Below are positions 8,310 through 17,379 of a stretch of DNA of 64,000 bases, piece by piece; the stretch's first letter is position 1; each line of letters starts with the position of its first letter. The notes under the pieces were generated by a model that was not told the origin of the DNA, ran no database searches, and worked only from the letters and a program-made list of their open reading frames with translations. Source of the stretch: Stenotrophomonas maltophilia (GTDB lineage: Bacteria > Pseudomonadota > Gammaproteobacteria > Xanthomonadales > Xanthomonadaceae); assembly GCF_002799245.1 (NCBI RefSeq), contig NZ_NEQV01000001.1, positions 62,001 through 126,000 on the forward strand, written 5' to 3'. Made by a program: the position numbers and the translations under genes.

Positions 8310-10709
8310 TCAACCCTCCGGCCCAACGGCCGCTTGTTCGATCGGCGATAGGATAGCAGCCGACCGCGCCCGCCCAGCGGCATCCCACCACCGGGATGCA
8401 TGGATACGCTGTTCACGCAGCTGCAGCCCTTGTGCGCCAAGCCATACGCGGATCGCCCCGGACTCCGCGGTGGACACAACCTCGGCGCCCTGCGCCTGCC
8501 AGCGCCGGACCACGTCCTGGCGCGGGTGGCCGAAGCGGTTCTGGTGCCCGGCCGAGACCAGCGCCAGCCGGGGTGACACCGCCGCCACCCAGGGCGCGCT
8601 GGAGCTGCCGCCGCTGCCATGGTGCGGCACCAGCACCACATCGGCCTTCAGCGCCATCGCAGACGCCCGCAACAGCGTCTGTTCGGCCGGACGGCCGATG
8701 TCCCCGGGCAGCAGGACCACGCCATGAGCGCTGGCCACGCGCAGCACGCAACTGTCCTCGTTTTCGGCCCGCTGGCTGCCGGAATCCGGGTGCAGCACCT
8801 GGAAATCGACCCCGTCCCAGTGCCAGCGCAGGCCCCGCTGGCAACGCCGGTCCCCGGCGAGCGTACTGCCAGGCGGCACCAGCAATGGCAGCCCCGGCAG
8901 CTGGAGGCGCAGGCTCGGCAGGTTGCCCGCATGGTCGAGGTGGTCGTGGCTGATCAGGACCCGGTCAGGCGGCGCCTGGCCCAACGCCCGCAGTGACGGG
9001 ACCAGGATCCGCTCACTGCCCTCACCTGCGTTCGGCGGCCCCACGTCGTACCAGAGCGCATGCCGCGCGGTGCGCAGCAGCACCGCCGTACCCTGGCCGA
9101 CGTCGTGCACGAGCAGCTCCAGTTCGCCCTCGGCCGGTCGCTCACGCTGCGGCCACAGCAGCGGCAGGCACAACAGCAGGCCGGCCAGCCCGCCCCCGGC
9201 ACCACGCGGCAGCAGCCACCAGAACACGCCCAGCAGCGCCGCCGGCACTGCCCAGGCCGGTGCCTCGGCCAACCACCACATCGCCTGCGGATGCGCCGCC
9301 AGCGGCTGCAGGGCCTGCCAGCTGATCTCGAACAACCACGCCGCAGCGCGCCACGCCCAGCGCCCGGCCCCGTCATGCAGCACCTGCAGGGCGGTGCCCA
9401 GCAGCGACAGGGGTACCACCAGCAACGTCCACCAGGGGATGACCGGCAGGTTCACCAGCGGTCCCAGCCAGGCGGTTCCACCGAACAACGCGATGCCCAG
9501 CGGCAACAGGCCGACGCTGGCCACCCCTTGTGCGGCCAGGAACCCGCGCAGGTTGGCGGCCAGCCCGCGCGGACGTCCCTGCGGCAAGCACCACACCAGC
9601 CACCACACGCCGCCGAAACTGAGCCAGAAGCCCGCCGACAGCACCGACAGCGGCGCCGGCAGCAGCAGCGCCAGCGCCGCCAGCGCGAGCCCCTGCACGA
9701 TACCGAGCGGGCGCCGCCCGCTGCGCGCCAGTGCGACCAGCCCGATCATCAGCGCAGTGCGCACAGTCGGCAATTCACTGCCGGCCAGCACCGCATAGCC
9801 TGCTGCGGCCAGCGCCGCGGCGCAGGCCGCCGCCTGCGGGCGTGGCCAATGGCGGGCCAGCAGCGGGCACAGCCACCACAGCCCCCGGCACAGCAATGCC
9901 CCCAGCCCCGCCACCACCCCGACATGGAACCCGGAAATGGCCACCAGGTGTGTCAGCCCCAGCGCCCGCAACTGATCCCAATCGGTATCGGACAGGCCCC
10001 GCGTATCGCCCAATGCAAGCGCCTGCACGAAGCGCGCGGCCGGATGGGCCACCTGCACGGCGATGGCGCTGCTGCTGCGTTCACGCCAGGCCGGCAGGCC
10101 CTGCGCGGCCTGCAGCTCACGCGCGCTGGCCGGCGCCCGCACCGTTCCGTTGCCGGATACGCCACGCAGCAGCGCATGACGTTCACTGTCGAATCCACCG
10201 GGATTGATCCGCGACCGGGGCGCCCGCACGCGCAGGGCCAGGTGCCACTGCGCACCAGCCATGACCTGATGACGCCCACGCCCGGCGTCGGCGGCAGCGC
10301 GGGCAGGCCAGGCATCGTTCCAGGTGACCTGCAGGCGCTTGCCGCGCAGCGATGGCAGTTCGCTGCTCTCACTGACCTGCAGCAGGAAGCGAGTGTACGT
10401 GGCTCCGTGGTCCGGCAGATCGATGACCCGGCCACTGACCAGCACATCCCGCGCGGGCTGGCCCGGCGGAAGCTGGTCCTGCAATGCCCAATGCCCATGT
10501 ATCGCCGTCCATCCGACAGCGAACAGCACGACCGCCGGCAGGCGCCCGCGCCAACGCAGGCCCCACCCTGCCATGCCAAGCACGATCATCACTGTGCAGA
10601 CCCACAACGGCGGCAGCTGTGGCAGCTGCACGCAGGCCAGCGCTCCCAGTGTCAGCGCTGCAGCGGAGCCACTGCCCAGCAGGGGAGACGGGGAACGCTC
10701 GGCGGCCAT
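8310..10709 (-). CDS. comEC: DNA internalization competence protein ComEC/Rec2
   Basis: A 799-residue polytopic membrane protein that forms the channel for single-stranded DNA entering the cytoplasm during natural transformation. The order is an N-terminal DUF4131-type region with membrane helices, a competence domain with many helices (about residues 200-470), then a metallo-beta-lactamase-like domain with the metal motif ISHDHLDHAGN (about 583-593). The ATG at 10709 was chosen because it begins MAAERS directly before the first hydrophobic stretch; the frame stays open further upstream without any likely start signal. It lies between exbB and the sensor kinase, all on the same strand. Confidence 0.94.
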   Translation of the reverse strand: MAAERSPSPLLGSGSAAALTLGALACVQLPQLPPLWVCTVMIVLGMAGWGLRWRGRLPAVVLFAVGWTAIHGHWALQDQLPPGQPARDVLVSGRVIDLPDHGATYTRFLLQVSESSELPSLRGKRLQVTWNDAWPARAAADAGRGRHQVMAGAQWHLALRVRAPRSRINPGGFDSERHALLRGVSGNGTVRAPASARELQAAQGLPAWRERSSSAIAVQVAHPAARFVQALALGDTRGLSDTDWDQLRALGLTHLVAISGFHVGVVAGLGALLCRGLWWLCPLLARHWPRPQAAACAAALAAAGYAVLAGSELPTVRTALMIGLVALARSGRRPLGIVQGLALAALALLLPAPLSVLSAGFWLSFGGVWWLVWCLPQGRPRGLAANLRGFLAAQGVASVGLLPLGIALFGGTAWLGPLVNLPVIPWWTLLVVPLSLLGTALQVLHDGAGRWAWRAAAWLFEISWQALQPLAAHPQAMWWLAEAPAWAVPAALLGVFWWLLPRGAGGGLAGLLLCLPLLWPQRERPAEGELELLVHDVGQGTAVLLRTARHALWYDVGPPNAGEGSERILVPSLRALGQAPPDRVLISHDHLDHAGNLPSLRLQLPGLPLLVPPGSTLAGDRRCQRGLRWHWDGVDFQVLHPDSGSQRAENEDSCVLRVASAHGVVLLPGDIGRPAEQTLLRASAMALKADVVLVPHHGSGGSSSAPWVAAVSPRLALVSAGHQNRFGHPRQDVVRRWQAQGAEVVSTAESGAIRVWLGAQGLQLREQRIHASRWWDAAGRARSAAILSPIEQAAVGPEG

Positions 10710-10767
10710 GAAGCCAGCCTGCCGCCGTCGCCCGCAGGCTGCTATCGGGACTTGCCCCGAAGATGGG

Positions 10768-12111
10768 TCAGCGGCGGACGCTGCCGCGATGGAAATTGAC
10801 CCGGAAGCTCGCGCCGCCCCCCGGGGCCTCGCCGACACTGACCGAGCCACCGTGGTGCTGCACGATTTCCTTCACCAGGTGCAGGCCCAGGCCACTGCCG
10901 CTGCCGGCCGCGCGCAGGCGATGGAACGGCTCGAAGATCGCCTCGCGGTCGCCTACCGGAATGCCCGCACCCTGGTCGCTGACTTCCAGCAACCCGCGCG
11001 TGTCCAAGCGCACGCAGATGGTGCCACGGCCACCGCCATGCACGATCGCGTTGTGTACCAGGTTGGCAATCACCCGTCCCAGCGCCAGGCTGTCGCCGTG
11101 GATCCACACCGGCGCCTCCGGCGCATCCACTTCGAATCCATAACCGGCACCCACCACCAACGGCGCCAGGTCCGCAGCGGCCTCACGCACCAGCAGGGCC
11201 AGGTCCAGCCGCTGCAATGCGCCGACATTGCGGTCAAGCCGTTGCAGATCGAGCAGGTGCTCGGCAACATTGCCCAGCCGCGCCACGTCGGTCAGCAGCT
11301 GCGATTTCAGCTCGCCCTGCGGCAGCTGCGACAGGCGCGCCTGCACCACGGCGATCGGCACGCGCAGTTCGTGCGCCGCGTCGGCGAGGAACTTGTCGCG
11401 CGCAGCGTAGCCCTGCTGCACCTTGTCGATGGCGTCGTTGAATGCTTCCACCAGCGGCGCCACTTCCGTGGAAACCAGCTGCGCATCCAGGCGCGCACCG
11501 GGCTGGCCGATGTCCAGCTCCTTGGCCTGCTGCGCGGAACGGCGCACGCCACGCATCGCACGGTGGATCACGGTCGGCATCACCAGCAGGGTGACCACGA
11601 TCAATGGCAGGAAGAACCACAGGCCGATCAAGCGCAGCACCATCAGCGCACCGTCCAGCAGCCCGCCCTTGGGTGCGCCACCGACCATCACGGTGATGCG
11701 GCGTCCATCCTCGTTGCGGATCATCACCCGTGCCACATCCAGGTAGGGCGGCGCCAGCGAACCCAGTTCGGTGGCGCCCACGGTGGGCAGTCGTGCGAGC
11801 AGCGGCGCGTGGATCGCAGGGATGGTGCCGCGCTCCAGCCACATGCCCTTGTCGTCCACCGCGGCAAACCAGAGATTTCCCCCGGCATTGGCATCGAGCT
11901 TGTCCCAGCGCGCCTGGTCCAGCACCAGCCGGCCGCCTTCGCTGTGCACCGCCTTGGCCACCGCCTCGGCAACGAACATGTCCATGCCCCAGGAGTCCTT
12001 GTCACCCCAGGTCAGGATCAGCGCGACCACCGCGAACAGTACGGTGAAGGCCTGCGCCAGGAACAGGCGCCACGCCAGGCCAAGCGTGATCGAACGGATC
12101 GGACGGGCCAT
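10768..12111 (-). CDS. Two-component sensor histidine kinase
   Basis: A 447-residue inner-membrane kinase with two membrane helices (about 13-33 and 155-180) flanking a periplasmic sensor of about 120 residues, then HAMP, HisKA and HATPase domains. Key motifs: phospho-acceptor H247 in AAHELRVPIAV, N-box NLVHNAIVHGG (N354), G1 DQGAGIP (379-385) and G2 GSGLGL (405-410). One base separates it from the response regulator stop. It resembles QseC/PmrB-class kinases in layout. The signal is unknown; the divergent mipA-like gene is the obvious candidate target. Confidence 0.93.
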   Translation of the reverse strand: MARPIRSITLGLAWRLFLAQAFTVLFAVVALILTWGDKDSWGMDMFVAEAVAKAVHSEGGRLVLDQARWDKLDANAGGNLWFAAVDDKGMWLERGTIPAIHAPLLARLPTVGATELGSLAPPYLDVARVMIRNEDGRRITVMVGGAPKGGLLDGALMVLRLIGLWFFLPLIVVTLLVMPTVIHRAMRGVRRSAQQAKELDIGQPGARLDAQLVSTEVAPLVEAFNDAIDKVQQGYAARDKFLADAAHELRVPIAVVQARLSQLPQGELKSQLLTDVARLGNVAEHLLDLQRLDRNVGALQRLDLALLVREAAADLAPLVVGAGYGFEVDAPEAPVWIHGDSLALGRVIANLVHNAIVHGGGRGTICVRLDTRGLLEVSDQGAGIPVGDREAIFEPFHRLRAAGSGSGLGLHLVKEIVQHHGGSVSVGEAPGGGASFRVNFHRGSVRR

Positions 12112-12112
12112 C

Positions 12113-12784
12113 TCAGGCCTCCGCCAGCAGGTAGCCGACGCCGCGGATCACGTGGATCTCCACACCGGCCCCGGCCTGCTGCAGCGCCTTGCGCAGCTTG
12201 GAGATATGCGCATCGAGCGCATTGGATTGGATCTCATCGTCGAACCCGTACACCGCCGCCTCCAGCGCACTGCGGGTGACCGTGCGGCCCTGCCGCATCG
12301 CCAGCGCCTGCAGCACCAGCACCTGCCGCCGAGGCAGCGCCAATGGCAGGCCCTCCACCTGTGCCTGCAGCGATTCGAAATCGAACTCGAGCCGCCCCAG
12401 CCGCAGGCTTGGCGTCACCATCGCCGAAGGCCTGCGCGATACGGCGCGGATGCGCGCCATCAGCTCTTCGATGGCCACCGGCTTGACCAGATAGTCATCG
12501 GCACCGACGTCCAGGCCTTCGACCTTGTCCGACAGCGTGCCCTTGGCGGTCAGCATGATCACGGCCAGGTTCGGCCGCAGCGCACGCGCCGTCGCCACGA
12601 ATCCGGCGCCATCGCCGTCGGGCAGCTGGCGATCAAGCAGCAGCAGCTGGTGCACCGGTTCGCGCAATGCAAGCGCGGCCTCGGCCAGGCTGCCGACCAC
12701 GTCGGCGACCACGCCCTGCCGCTCCAGGCCCGATTGCAGGGCGCGGGACAGATCAGGATCGTCTTCGACCAGGAGGATGCGCAT
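12113..12784 (-). CDS. OmpR-family response regulator
   Basis: A 223-residue transcription factor. The receiver domain has acidic residues D8/D9, phospho-acceptor D51, T79 and K101; a C-terminal winged helix (about 130-220) ends with the typical VRGVGYLL segment. It pairs with the kinase encoded one base downstream. An 11-bp-period direct repeat (12868-12885) stands between this gene and the divergent mipA-like gene and is the expected arrangement for an OmpR-type dimer site, so autoregulation and control of mipA are plausible inferences. Confidence 0.95.
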   Translation of the reverse strand: MRILLVEDDPDLSRALQSGLERQGVVADVVGSLAEAALALREPVHQLLLLDRQLPDGDGAGFVATARALRPNLAVIMLTAKGTLSDKVEGLDVGADDYLVKPVAIEELMARIRAVSRRPSAMVTPSLRLGRLEFDFESLQAQVEGLPLALPRRQVLVLQALAMRQGRTVTRSALEAAVYGFDDEIQSNALDAHISKLRKALQQAGAGVEIHVIRGVGYLLAEA

Positions 12785-12867
12785 CAGGAACTCGTCTACC
12801 GGAAACGCTGCCGATCATAGTGCCTGGCGCCGTGGTTTTGCGCCCATGCATGCCGATCGCGCCGGCG

Positions 12868-12885
12868 CAATGTTCTGACAATGTT
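12868..12885. promoter_or_regulatory. Direct repeat, candidate OmpR-type regulator site
   Basis: Two perfect CAATGTT heptamers (12868-12874 and 12879-12885) with an 11-bp period lie in the 145-bp divergent gap between the response regulator and the mipA-like gene. OmpR/PhoB-family dimers bind head-to-tail half-sites about 10-11 bp apart on one helix face. Seen directly: the repeat. Inferred: that the adjacent regulator binds it. Confidence 0.5.
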
Positions 12886-12929
12886 GCCCCGTCACCATGC
12901 CCAGCCATCCCCTGCAAAGTGGCTGATCG

Positions 12930-13697
12930 ATGCCGTCGCTGTCCCCGACCCTGCTGCGCCCGCTGCTGTTCACCACTGCCCTCGGCGTGCCGTTGCTCAC
13001 CCACGCTGCCGAGCAGAACCCGGGCGTGCAGGCCGGCATCAGCGCTGGCGCGACCTCCGGCGCGTACGCGCACTATGACGTCAAACCCCTGGTGGTACCG
13101 GCCGTTGCCTGGCAGGGCGAGCGTTTCTTCGCCAGCCCCGGCTCGCTGGGCATGTACCTCTACAAGGGCCAGGGACTGCGCCTGTCGGCGGCGGTCACGC
13201 CCTACACGCTGCGCTTCAAGACCGACGACGTGAACGACGCACAGCTGCGCCGCCTGCACAGCCGGCAGATGTCGGCCATGGCGGGCATCACCGGTGAGTA
13301 CAGTGCCGACTGGGGCATGGTCGAGGCCAGCATGATGCGGGAAGTCACCGGTCATGGCGGCGGCTTCGAGTCGCGCCTGCATTACAGCTATCCGATCCAG
13401 GCGGGCCGCTTCACCTGGGTGCCGCGGGCGGGTGTGGTGCATTCCAGTTCACGGCTGCTCGACTACTACTACGGCATCAGCGACGAAGAGGCACTGCGCT
13501 CGGGCCTTGCCGCCTACCGGCCGGGCAGTACCACCTCGCCAAGCCTGCAGATTGCGGTCAGCACACCGCTGGGTACGAAATGGCGCGCGACCGGCGTGGT
13601 GGCCAACCAGTGGTTCGGCGATGCAGTAAAGGACAGCCCGATGGCACGGCGTGGCACGCAGACGTCGGCCTTCATTTCCCTGATGCGCTCGTTCTGA
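12930..13697 (+). CDS. MipA/OmpV family outer-membrane protein
   Basis: A 255-residue predicted beta-barrel with an N-terminal signal peptide (cleavage near THAA-EQ, about residue 26) and a C-terminal phenylalanine typical of barrel proteins. The YYGISDEEALRSGLAAY stretch matches the GISxxE...SGLxxY pattern of MipA/OmpV proteins, which in E. coli scaffold MltA and a penicillin-binding protein. It is divergent from a two-component system, an arrangement seen for MipA-type genes controlled by their neighbouring regulator. The ribosome binding site before the ATG is weak. The family assignment is good; the exact role (scaffold, antibiotic or metal response) is open. Confidence 0.85.
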   Translation: MPSLSPTLLRPLLFTTALGVPLLTHAAEQNPGVQAGISAGATSGAYAHYDVKPLVVPAVAWQGERFFASPGSLGMYLYKGQGLRLSAAVTPYTLRFKTDDVNDAQLRRLHSRQMSAMAGITGEYSADWGMVEASMMREVTGHGGGFESRLHYSYPIQAGRFTWVPRAGVVHSSSRLLDYYYGISDEEALRSGLAAYRPGSTTSPSLQIAVSTPLGTKWRATGVVANQWFGDAVKDSPMARRGTQTSAFISLMRSF

Positions 13698-13727
13698 GCG
13701 AGCGCCCCCTACGGACAAGGACCCCCC

Positions 13728-14012
13728 ATGGCCTCCGTCTCCCCCACCGCCGAAGCCCACGCGATCCTGCGTGCACCGGACCTGGACAGCGCCGAACGCG
13801 CCTATCTGGGACTGATGCCCGACCTTGAACATGTGAATGCACTGGCCCGCCGTGCCGTGGGCCTGTCACGCGTTGCCGACGCGGCACGCGGCTATGCGTT
13901 GTCGATGACCCTGGTCGGGCTGCGCCTGCAGGAGCTGGAGATGGGCGAAGCAACAGCCAGGGAACATCGCCAGGCGACTCTGCGCAGCCTGCGCCAGGCC
14001 TTCAGCGCCTGA
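13728..14012 (+). CDS. Small hypothetical protein, 94 residues
   Basis: A 94-residue, mostly helical, alanine- and leucine-rich soluble protein with no signal peptide or membrane segment and no motif I recognise. It begins 30 bp after the mipA-like gene, with AAGGA a few bases before the ATG at 13728, so it is probably co-transcribed with it. Codon use resembles the neighbours. Function unknown. Confidence 0.65.
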   Translation: MASVSPTAEAHAILRAPDLDSAERAYLGLMPDLEHVNALARRAVGLSRVADAARGYALSMTLVGLRLQELEMGEATAREHRQATLRSLRQAFSA

Positions 14013-14028
14013 CGGCACACGCACGGAC

Positions 14029-14056
14029 GCTGCCGCCGCAGCCTTGCGGTGGCAGC
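14029..14056. terminator. Long hairpin after the small hypothetical gene
   Basis: A 12-bp stem (GCTGCCGCCGCA against TGCGGTGGCAGC, one G-T pair) with a four-base loop sits 17 bp after the stop of the 94-residue gene. There is no T run, so it is a weak intrinsic terminator or an mRNA-stabilising hairpin. Confidence 0.4.
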
Positions 14057-14113
14057 GGGATTCATCGCATCAGCAGGGCCTGCAACCAGGCAGGTACGGC
14101 GCGGCAGCGCCGC

Positions 14114-14254
14114 TCAGCGCAGCGTGGTCCACGCCAGTAGCGCGCACAGGATCGCAACCCAGATCACTGCCTTGAAGGTGCCTTCCAGCATGTTGCCGCC
14201 GAACAGGCGTTCCAGCAACGGATTGGGCCTGGACACCGGGACGTGATCGCTCAT
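14114..14254 (-). CDS. 46-residue single-pass membrane protein
   Basis: A very short reading frame with good start evidence: AAGGAG stands six bases before the ATG at 14254. The N-terminal half is polar (MSDHVPVSRPNPLLERLF); residues 27-42 form a hydrophobic helix (FKAVIWVAILCALLAW), followed by a two- to three-residue tail. It would be a small inner-membrane protein with its N-terminus in the cytoplasm. It is encoded opposite to both neighbours. No family recognised; function unknown. Confidence 0.6.
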   Translation of the reverse strand: MSDHVPVSRPNPLLERLFGGNMLEGTFKAVIWVAILCALLAWTTLR

Positions 14255-14436
14255 TCGGCAGCTCCTTGCAGTGATCGCGCAGTTGCGCAGCAGCCCCGAG
14301 TCTACGCCTGCACGGCCCGGATTCATCGCCGCCTGCCTGCCTTTGGCGGCGCAATCCCCGCCTTCGTCGCAGGCCGGCTGCGGAGCCCGGCCGGCCATGC
14401 CAGCCTGCACGCACTTTCCCGCTGGAGCACCGTGCC

Positions 14437-14739
14437 ATGCCGATGCTTGCCCTGATCCTGCTGTTCTCCAGCCTGTTCGGCGACGGCAGCGGGCCCACCG
14501 AGGATGCCCTGCGCAGCCAGATCCTGCGCACCGAGGCGCCACAGGACACGCATGCAGCGCTGCCCCTGCAGCTCTATCACCTGCGCCAGGACCGCGTGCT
14601 GCGCCTGGGCAGCCAGCGACCGGCAGACGACCCTGGCGGCAGCCCGCATGCTGCGCTGGCCCGGGTACAGGTGGCGCAGCTGTGGGAACGCGTTGATGGC
14701 CATTGGCGGATCCAGCGTTCGATCAGCATCACCCGCTGA
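14437..14739 (+). CDS. Small hypothetical protein, 100 residues
   Basis: A 100-residue frame starting at the ATG at 14437, with GGAG about ten bases upstream. The first 15 residues are hydrophobic (MPMLALILLFSSLFG), possibly a signal peptide or anchor. The C-terminus VDGHWRIQRSISITR resembles the last strand of NTF2-like/DUF4440 proteins, but the domain is too short to assign. It may be a remnant or a diverged small exported protein. Coding status is moderately supported only. Confidence 0.45.
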   Translation: MPMLALILLFSSLFGDGSGPTEDALRSQILRTEAPQDTHAALPLQLYHLRQDRVLRLGSQRPADDPGGSPHAALARVQVAQLWERVDGHWRIQRSISITR

Positions 14740-14806
14740 TTTCAGGCCACTGAACCGCCGCGGATGCGGCTTCACCGGAAGGACGGGCAGCGCCCCCTCC
14801 GGAACG

Positions 14807-14832
14807 AAAAAAGCCGGCCCCAGGGCCGGCTT
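14807..14832 (-). terminator. Intrinsic terminator after tRNA-Val (distal copy)
   Basis: On the minus strand, AAGCCGGCCC pairs with GGGCCGGCTT and is followed by six T residues (A run at 14807-14812 on the plus strand). It is correctly placed 40 bases past the 3' end of the tRNA-Val gene at 14873-14947. Confidence 0.8.
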
Positions 14833-14872
14833 CCATCGTTTCCACCGCTTCACCGGCAATGCCGGGAGCAGG

Positions 14873-14947
14873 TGGTGGGCGGTACAGGGTTCGAACCTGT
14901 GACCCCTACCATGTCAAGGTAGTGCTCTACCGCTGAGCTAACCGCCC
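14873..14947 (-). tRNA. tRNA-Val (anticodon GAC)
   Basis: 75 bases including an encoded CCA. Acceptor arms GGGCGGT / ACCGCCC, discriminator A, D arm AGCTC, anticodon loop TTGACAT inside a CTACC/GGTAG stem (anticodon GAC), and TψC arm GGTTCGAACCC are all visible on the minus strand. Identical in sequence to the second copy at 15046-15120. Confidence 0.97.
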
Positions 14948-14985
14948 ATCTTGTTCTTGCCGACCGAAGGCTGGCCTTGCTACGT

Positions 14986-15010
14986 AAAAACCCGGCGCCA
15001 GGGCCGGGCT
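14986..15010 (-). terminator. Terminator-like hairpin between tandem tRNA-Val genes
   Basis: On the minus strand, CCCGGC pairs with GCCGGG and is followed by five T residues. It lies between the two tRNA-Val copies, so either part of the transcription stops here or the hairpin serves in processing; no clear separate promoter was found for the distal copy. Confidence 0.6.
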
Positions 15011-15045
15011 TTGCAGTTCACGACAGCCCTCTTCCGAGAACTTCG

Positions 15046-15120
15046 TGGTGGGCGGTACAGGGTTCGAACCTGTGACCCCTACCATGTCAAGGTAGTGCTC
15101 TACCGCTGAGCTAACCGCCC
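15046..15120 (-). tRNA. tRNA-Val (anticodon GAC), second copy
   Basis: Same 75-base sequence and features as the copy at 14873-14947, with encoded CCA and anticodon GAC. It is the promoter-proximal copy of the pair. Confidence 0.97.
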
Positions 15121-15164
15121 GTTTTGCTTCTGCATTTCCGCGATTGCGTCGGTGCAGGCCGCGT

Positions 15165-15193
15165 ATATTACGGATGCCGGCAAGGAAGCGCAA
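15165..15193 (-). promoter_or_regulatory. Probable sigma-70 promoter of the tRNA-Val pair
   Basis: On the minus strand, TTGCGC (15193-15188) and TAATAT (15170-15165) are separated by exactly 17 bp, with a GC-rich stretch after the -10 as in stable RNA promoters. It lies about 45 bp before the first tRNA-Val. Confidence 0.6.
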
Positions 15194-15226
15194 TACTTTT
15201 GTGAAGATGATGCTGCACTGCCGCGT

Positions 15227-17251
15227 TCAGCCCAGGCTGGCTTCCTTCAGCTGCCGGATCTGGTCACGAACGCGCGCGGCATCCTCGAACTCCAGGTCCT
15301 TGGCGTGCTGGTACATCTGCTGTTCCAGCGCCTTGAGACGGACCCCCAGCTGCGCCGGCGACAGCGAACGATAGTCGGCCGCTTCTTCGGCCACGCCCGC
15401 CCGGCCCTTGCCCCTGCCCTTCTTCGCCTCCTTCTCCGCGGCATCCGAACGCGCACCTTCGAGGACATCGACGATCGGGCGCGCCACCGAGCGCGGCACG
15501 ATGCCATGTTCTTCGTTGTACTCGACCTGCTTGGCACGGCGGCGGTCGGTTTCATCGATCGCCGCCTGCATCGAACGGGTGATCCTGTCGGCATACAGGA
15601 TCGCCTTGCCGCGCACGTTGCGGGCAGCACGGCCGATGGTCTGGATCAGCGAGCCGGTCGAACGCAGGAAGCCCTCCTTGTCGGCGTCGAGGATCGCCAC
15701 CAGCGATACCTCGGGCATGTCCAGGCCTTCGCGCAGCAGGTTGATGCCGACCAGCACATCGAACTTGCCCAGGCGCAGGTCGCGGATGATCTCCACGCGC
15801 TCGACCGTGTCCACGTCCGAATGCAGGTAGCGCACGCGGATACCGTGCTCGGTGAGGTATTCAGTCAGATTCTCGGCCATGCGCTTGGTCAGCGTGGTGA
15901 CCAGCACGCGGTCGCCCGCCTTGATGCGCTCGTTGGCCTCGCTCATCAGGTCGTCGACCTGGGTACCCACCGGGCGGATCTCCACCACCGGGTCGATCAG
16001 GCCCGTCGGGCGCACCACCAGCTCGGTGATCTCGTCACCGGCCTCGCGGTATTCATAGGGCCCCGGCGTCGCGGACACGTAGATCGCGCGCGGGCAGCGC
16101 TCCTCCCATTCCTCGAAACGCAGCGGACGGTTGTCCAGCGCCGACGGCAGGCGGAAGCCGAACTCGACCAGCGTTTCCTTGCGCGAACGGTCACCCTTGA
16201 ACATGGCACCGATCTGCGGGATGGTCACGTGCGATTCGTCGATGACCAGCAGCGCATCGGCCGGCAGGTAGTCGAACAGGGTCGGCGGCGGCTCGCCGGC
16301 GGCCTTGCCGGTCAGGTGCCGGGAGTAGTTCTCGATGCCATTGCAGTAGCCGACCTCGGCCATCATTTCCAGGTCGAACTGCGTGCGCTGGGCCAGGCGC
16401 TGCGCCTCCACCAGCTTGTTCTGCGCGTACAGCTGCTCCAGCCGCTCCTTCAGCTCCACCTTGATCGTCTCGATCGCCGCCAGCACGCGCTCGCGCGTGG
16501 TCGCATAGTGCGTCTTCGGGTAGACCGTGAAGCGCTGCATGTTGCGCAGCGTCTCGCCGGTCAACGGGTCGAACATGGTGATCTTCTCGACCTCGCCATC
16601 GAACAGCTCGATGCGCAGCGCCTCGCTGTCCGACTCGGCCGGGAACACGTCGATCACTTCGCCGCGCACGCGGAAGGTACCGCGCTGCAGTTCGTACTCG
16701 TTGCGCGTGTACTGCAGCTGGGTCAGGTGATTGATCAGGTCGCGCTGGTCGATGCGCTCGCCCCTGGACAGGATCAGGCGCAGTGACAGGTAGTCTTCCG
16801 GTGCACCCAGGCCGTAGATCGCCGACACCGTCGCCACCACGATCGCATCCGGGCGCGACAGCAGGGTCTTGGTCGCGGCCAGCCGCATCTGCTCGATGTG
16901 CTCGTTGATCGAACTGTCCTTCTCGATGAAGGTGTCCGACGACGGCACGTAGGCTTCGGGCTGGTAGTAGTCGTAATAGCTGACGAAGTACTCCACCGCG
17001 TTGTGCGGGAAGAACGCCTTGAACTCGCCATACAGCTGCGCTGCCAGCGTCTTGTTCGGCGCCATGATCAGCGTCGGCTTCTGAACGTTCTGGATGACGT
17101 TGGCGATGGTGTAGGTCTTGCCCGAGCCGGTCACGCCGAGCAGGGTCTGCTTGGCGATACCGGCCTCGAAGTTGCTGGTCAGCTTCGCGATGGCATCGGG
17201 CTGGTCGCCCGCCGGCGAATACGGCGAGACAAGTTCAAAACTGTCGCTCAT
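15227..17251 (-). CDS. uvrB: UvrABC system protein B
   Basis: 674-residue excinuclease subunit B, the damage-verifying helicase-like protein (E. coli UvrB has 673). Walker A is GVTGSGKT (residues 39-46); the beta-hairpin that inserts between DNA strands carries YDYYQPEAY (93-101); the C-terminal UVR motif that contacts UvrC is near 632-667. The ATG at 17251 gives [13 protein letters not shown], the normal start; the open frame continues upstream without a start signal. I saw no LexA-type palindrome in the upstream gap. uvrC is in the same window but in a separate operon 13 kb away. Confidence 0.98.
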   Translation of the reverse strand: MSDSFELVSPYSPAGDQPDAIAKLTSNFEAGIAKQTLLGVTGSGKTYTIANVIQNVQKPTLIMAPNKTLAAQLYGEFKAFFPHNAVEYFVSYYDYYQPEAYVPSSDTFIEKDSSINEHIEQMRLAATKTLLSRPDAIVVATVSAIYGLGAPEDYLSLRLILSRGERIDQRDLINHLTQLQYTRNEYELQRGTFRVRGEVIDVFPAESDSEALRIELFDGEVEKITMFDPLTGETLRNMQRFTVYPKTHYATTRERVLAAIETIKVELKERLEQLYAQNKLVEAQRLAQRTQFDLEMMAEVGYCNGIENYSRHLTGKAAGEPPPTLFDYLPADALLVIDESHVTIPQIGAMFKGDRSRKETLVEFGFRLPSALDNRPLRFEEWEERCPRAIYVSATPGPYEYREAGDEITELVVRPTGLIDPVVEIRPVGTQVDDLMSEANERIKAGDRVLVTTLTKRMAENLTEYLTEHGIRVRYLHSDVDTVERVEIIRDLRLGKFDVLVGINLLREGLDMPEVSLVAILDADKEGFLRSTGSLIQTIGRAARNVRGKAILYADRITRSMQAAIDETDRRRAKQVEYNEEHGIVPRSVARPIVDVLEGARSDAAEKEAKKGRGKGRAGVAEEAADYRSLSPAQLGVRLKALEQQMYQHAKDLEFEDAARVRDQIRQLKEASLG

Positions 17252-17379
17252 GGTGTTGCCAGTTCCCGGGAATGATGAGTATACGGGGCGAGTGGTGACG
17301 GCTGGCTGAGGGGTCGCCGGGCAGTCCGCCACGGGCATTCCCGATGGCGGCCGCGCAGCCGGGCGTGGAGGCTGGATGC

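Noticed and set aside
8310..10850. Longer N-terminus for ComEC (47 extra residues)
   Set aside because: The extra part is arginine/alanine-rich, reads into the kinase gene's 3' end and lacks a start signal; the ATG at 10709 directly precedes the hydrophobic region.
17252..17379. SOS operator for uvrB
   Set aside because: Neither a CTGT-N8-ACAG nor a Xanthomonas-type TTAGTA-TACTAA palindrome is visible in the gap.
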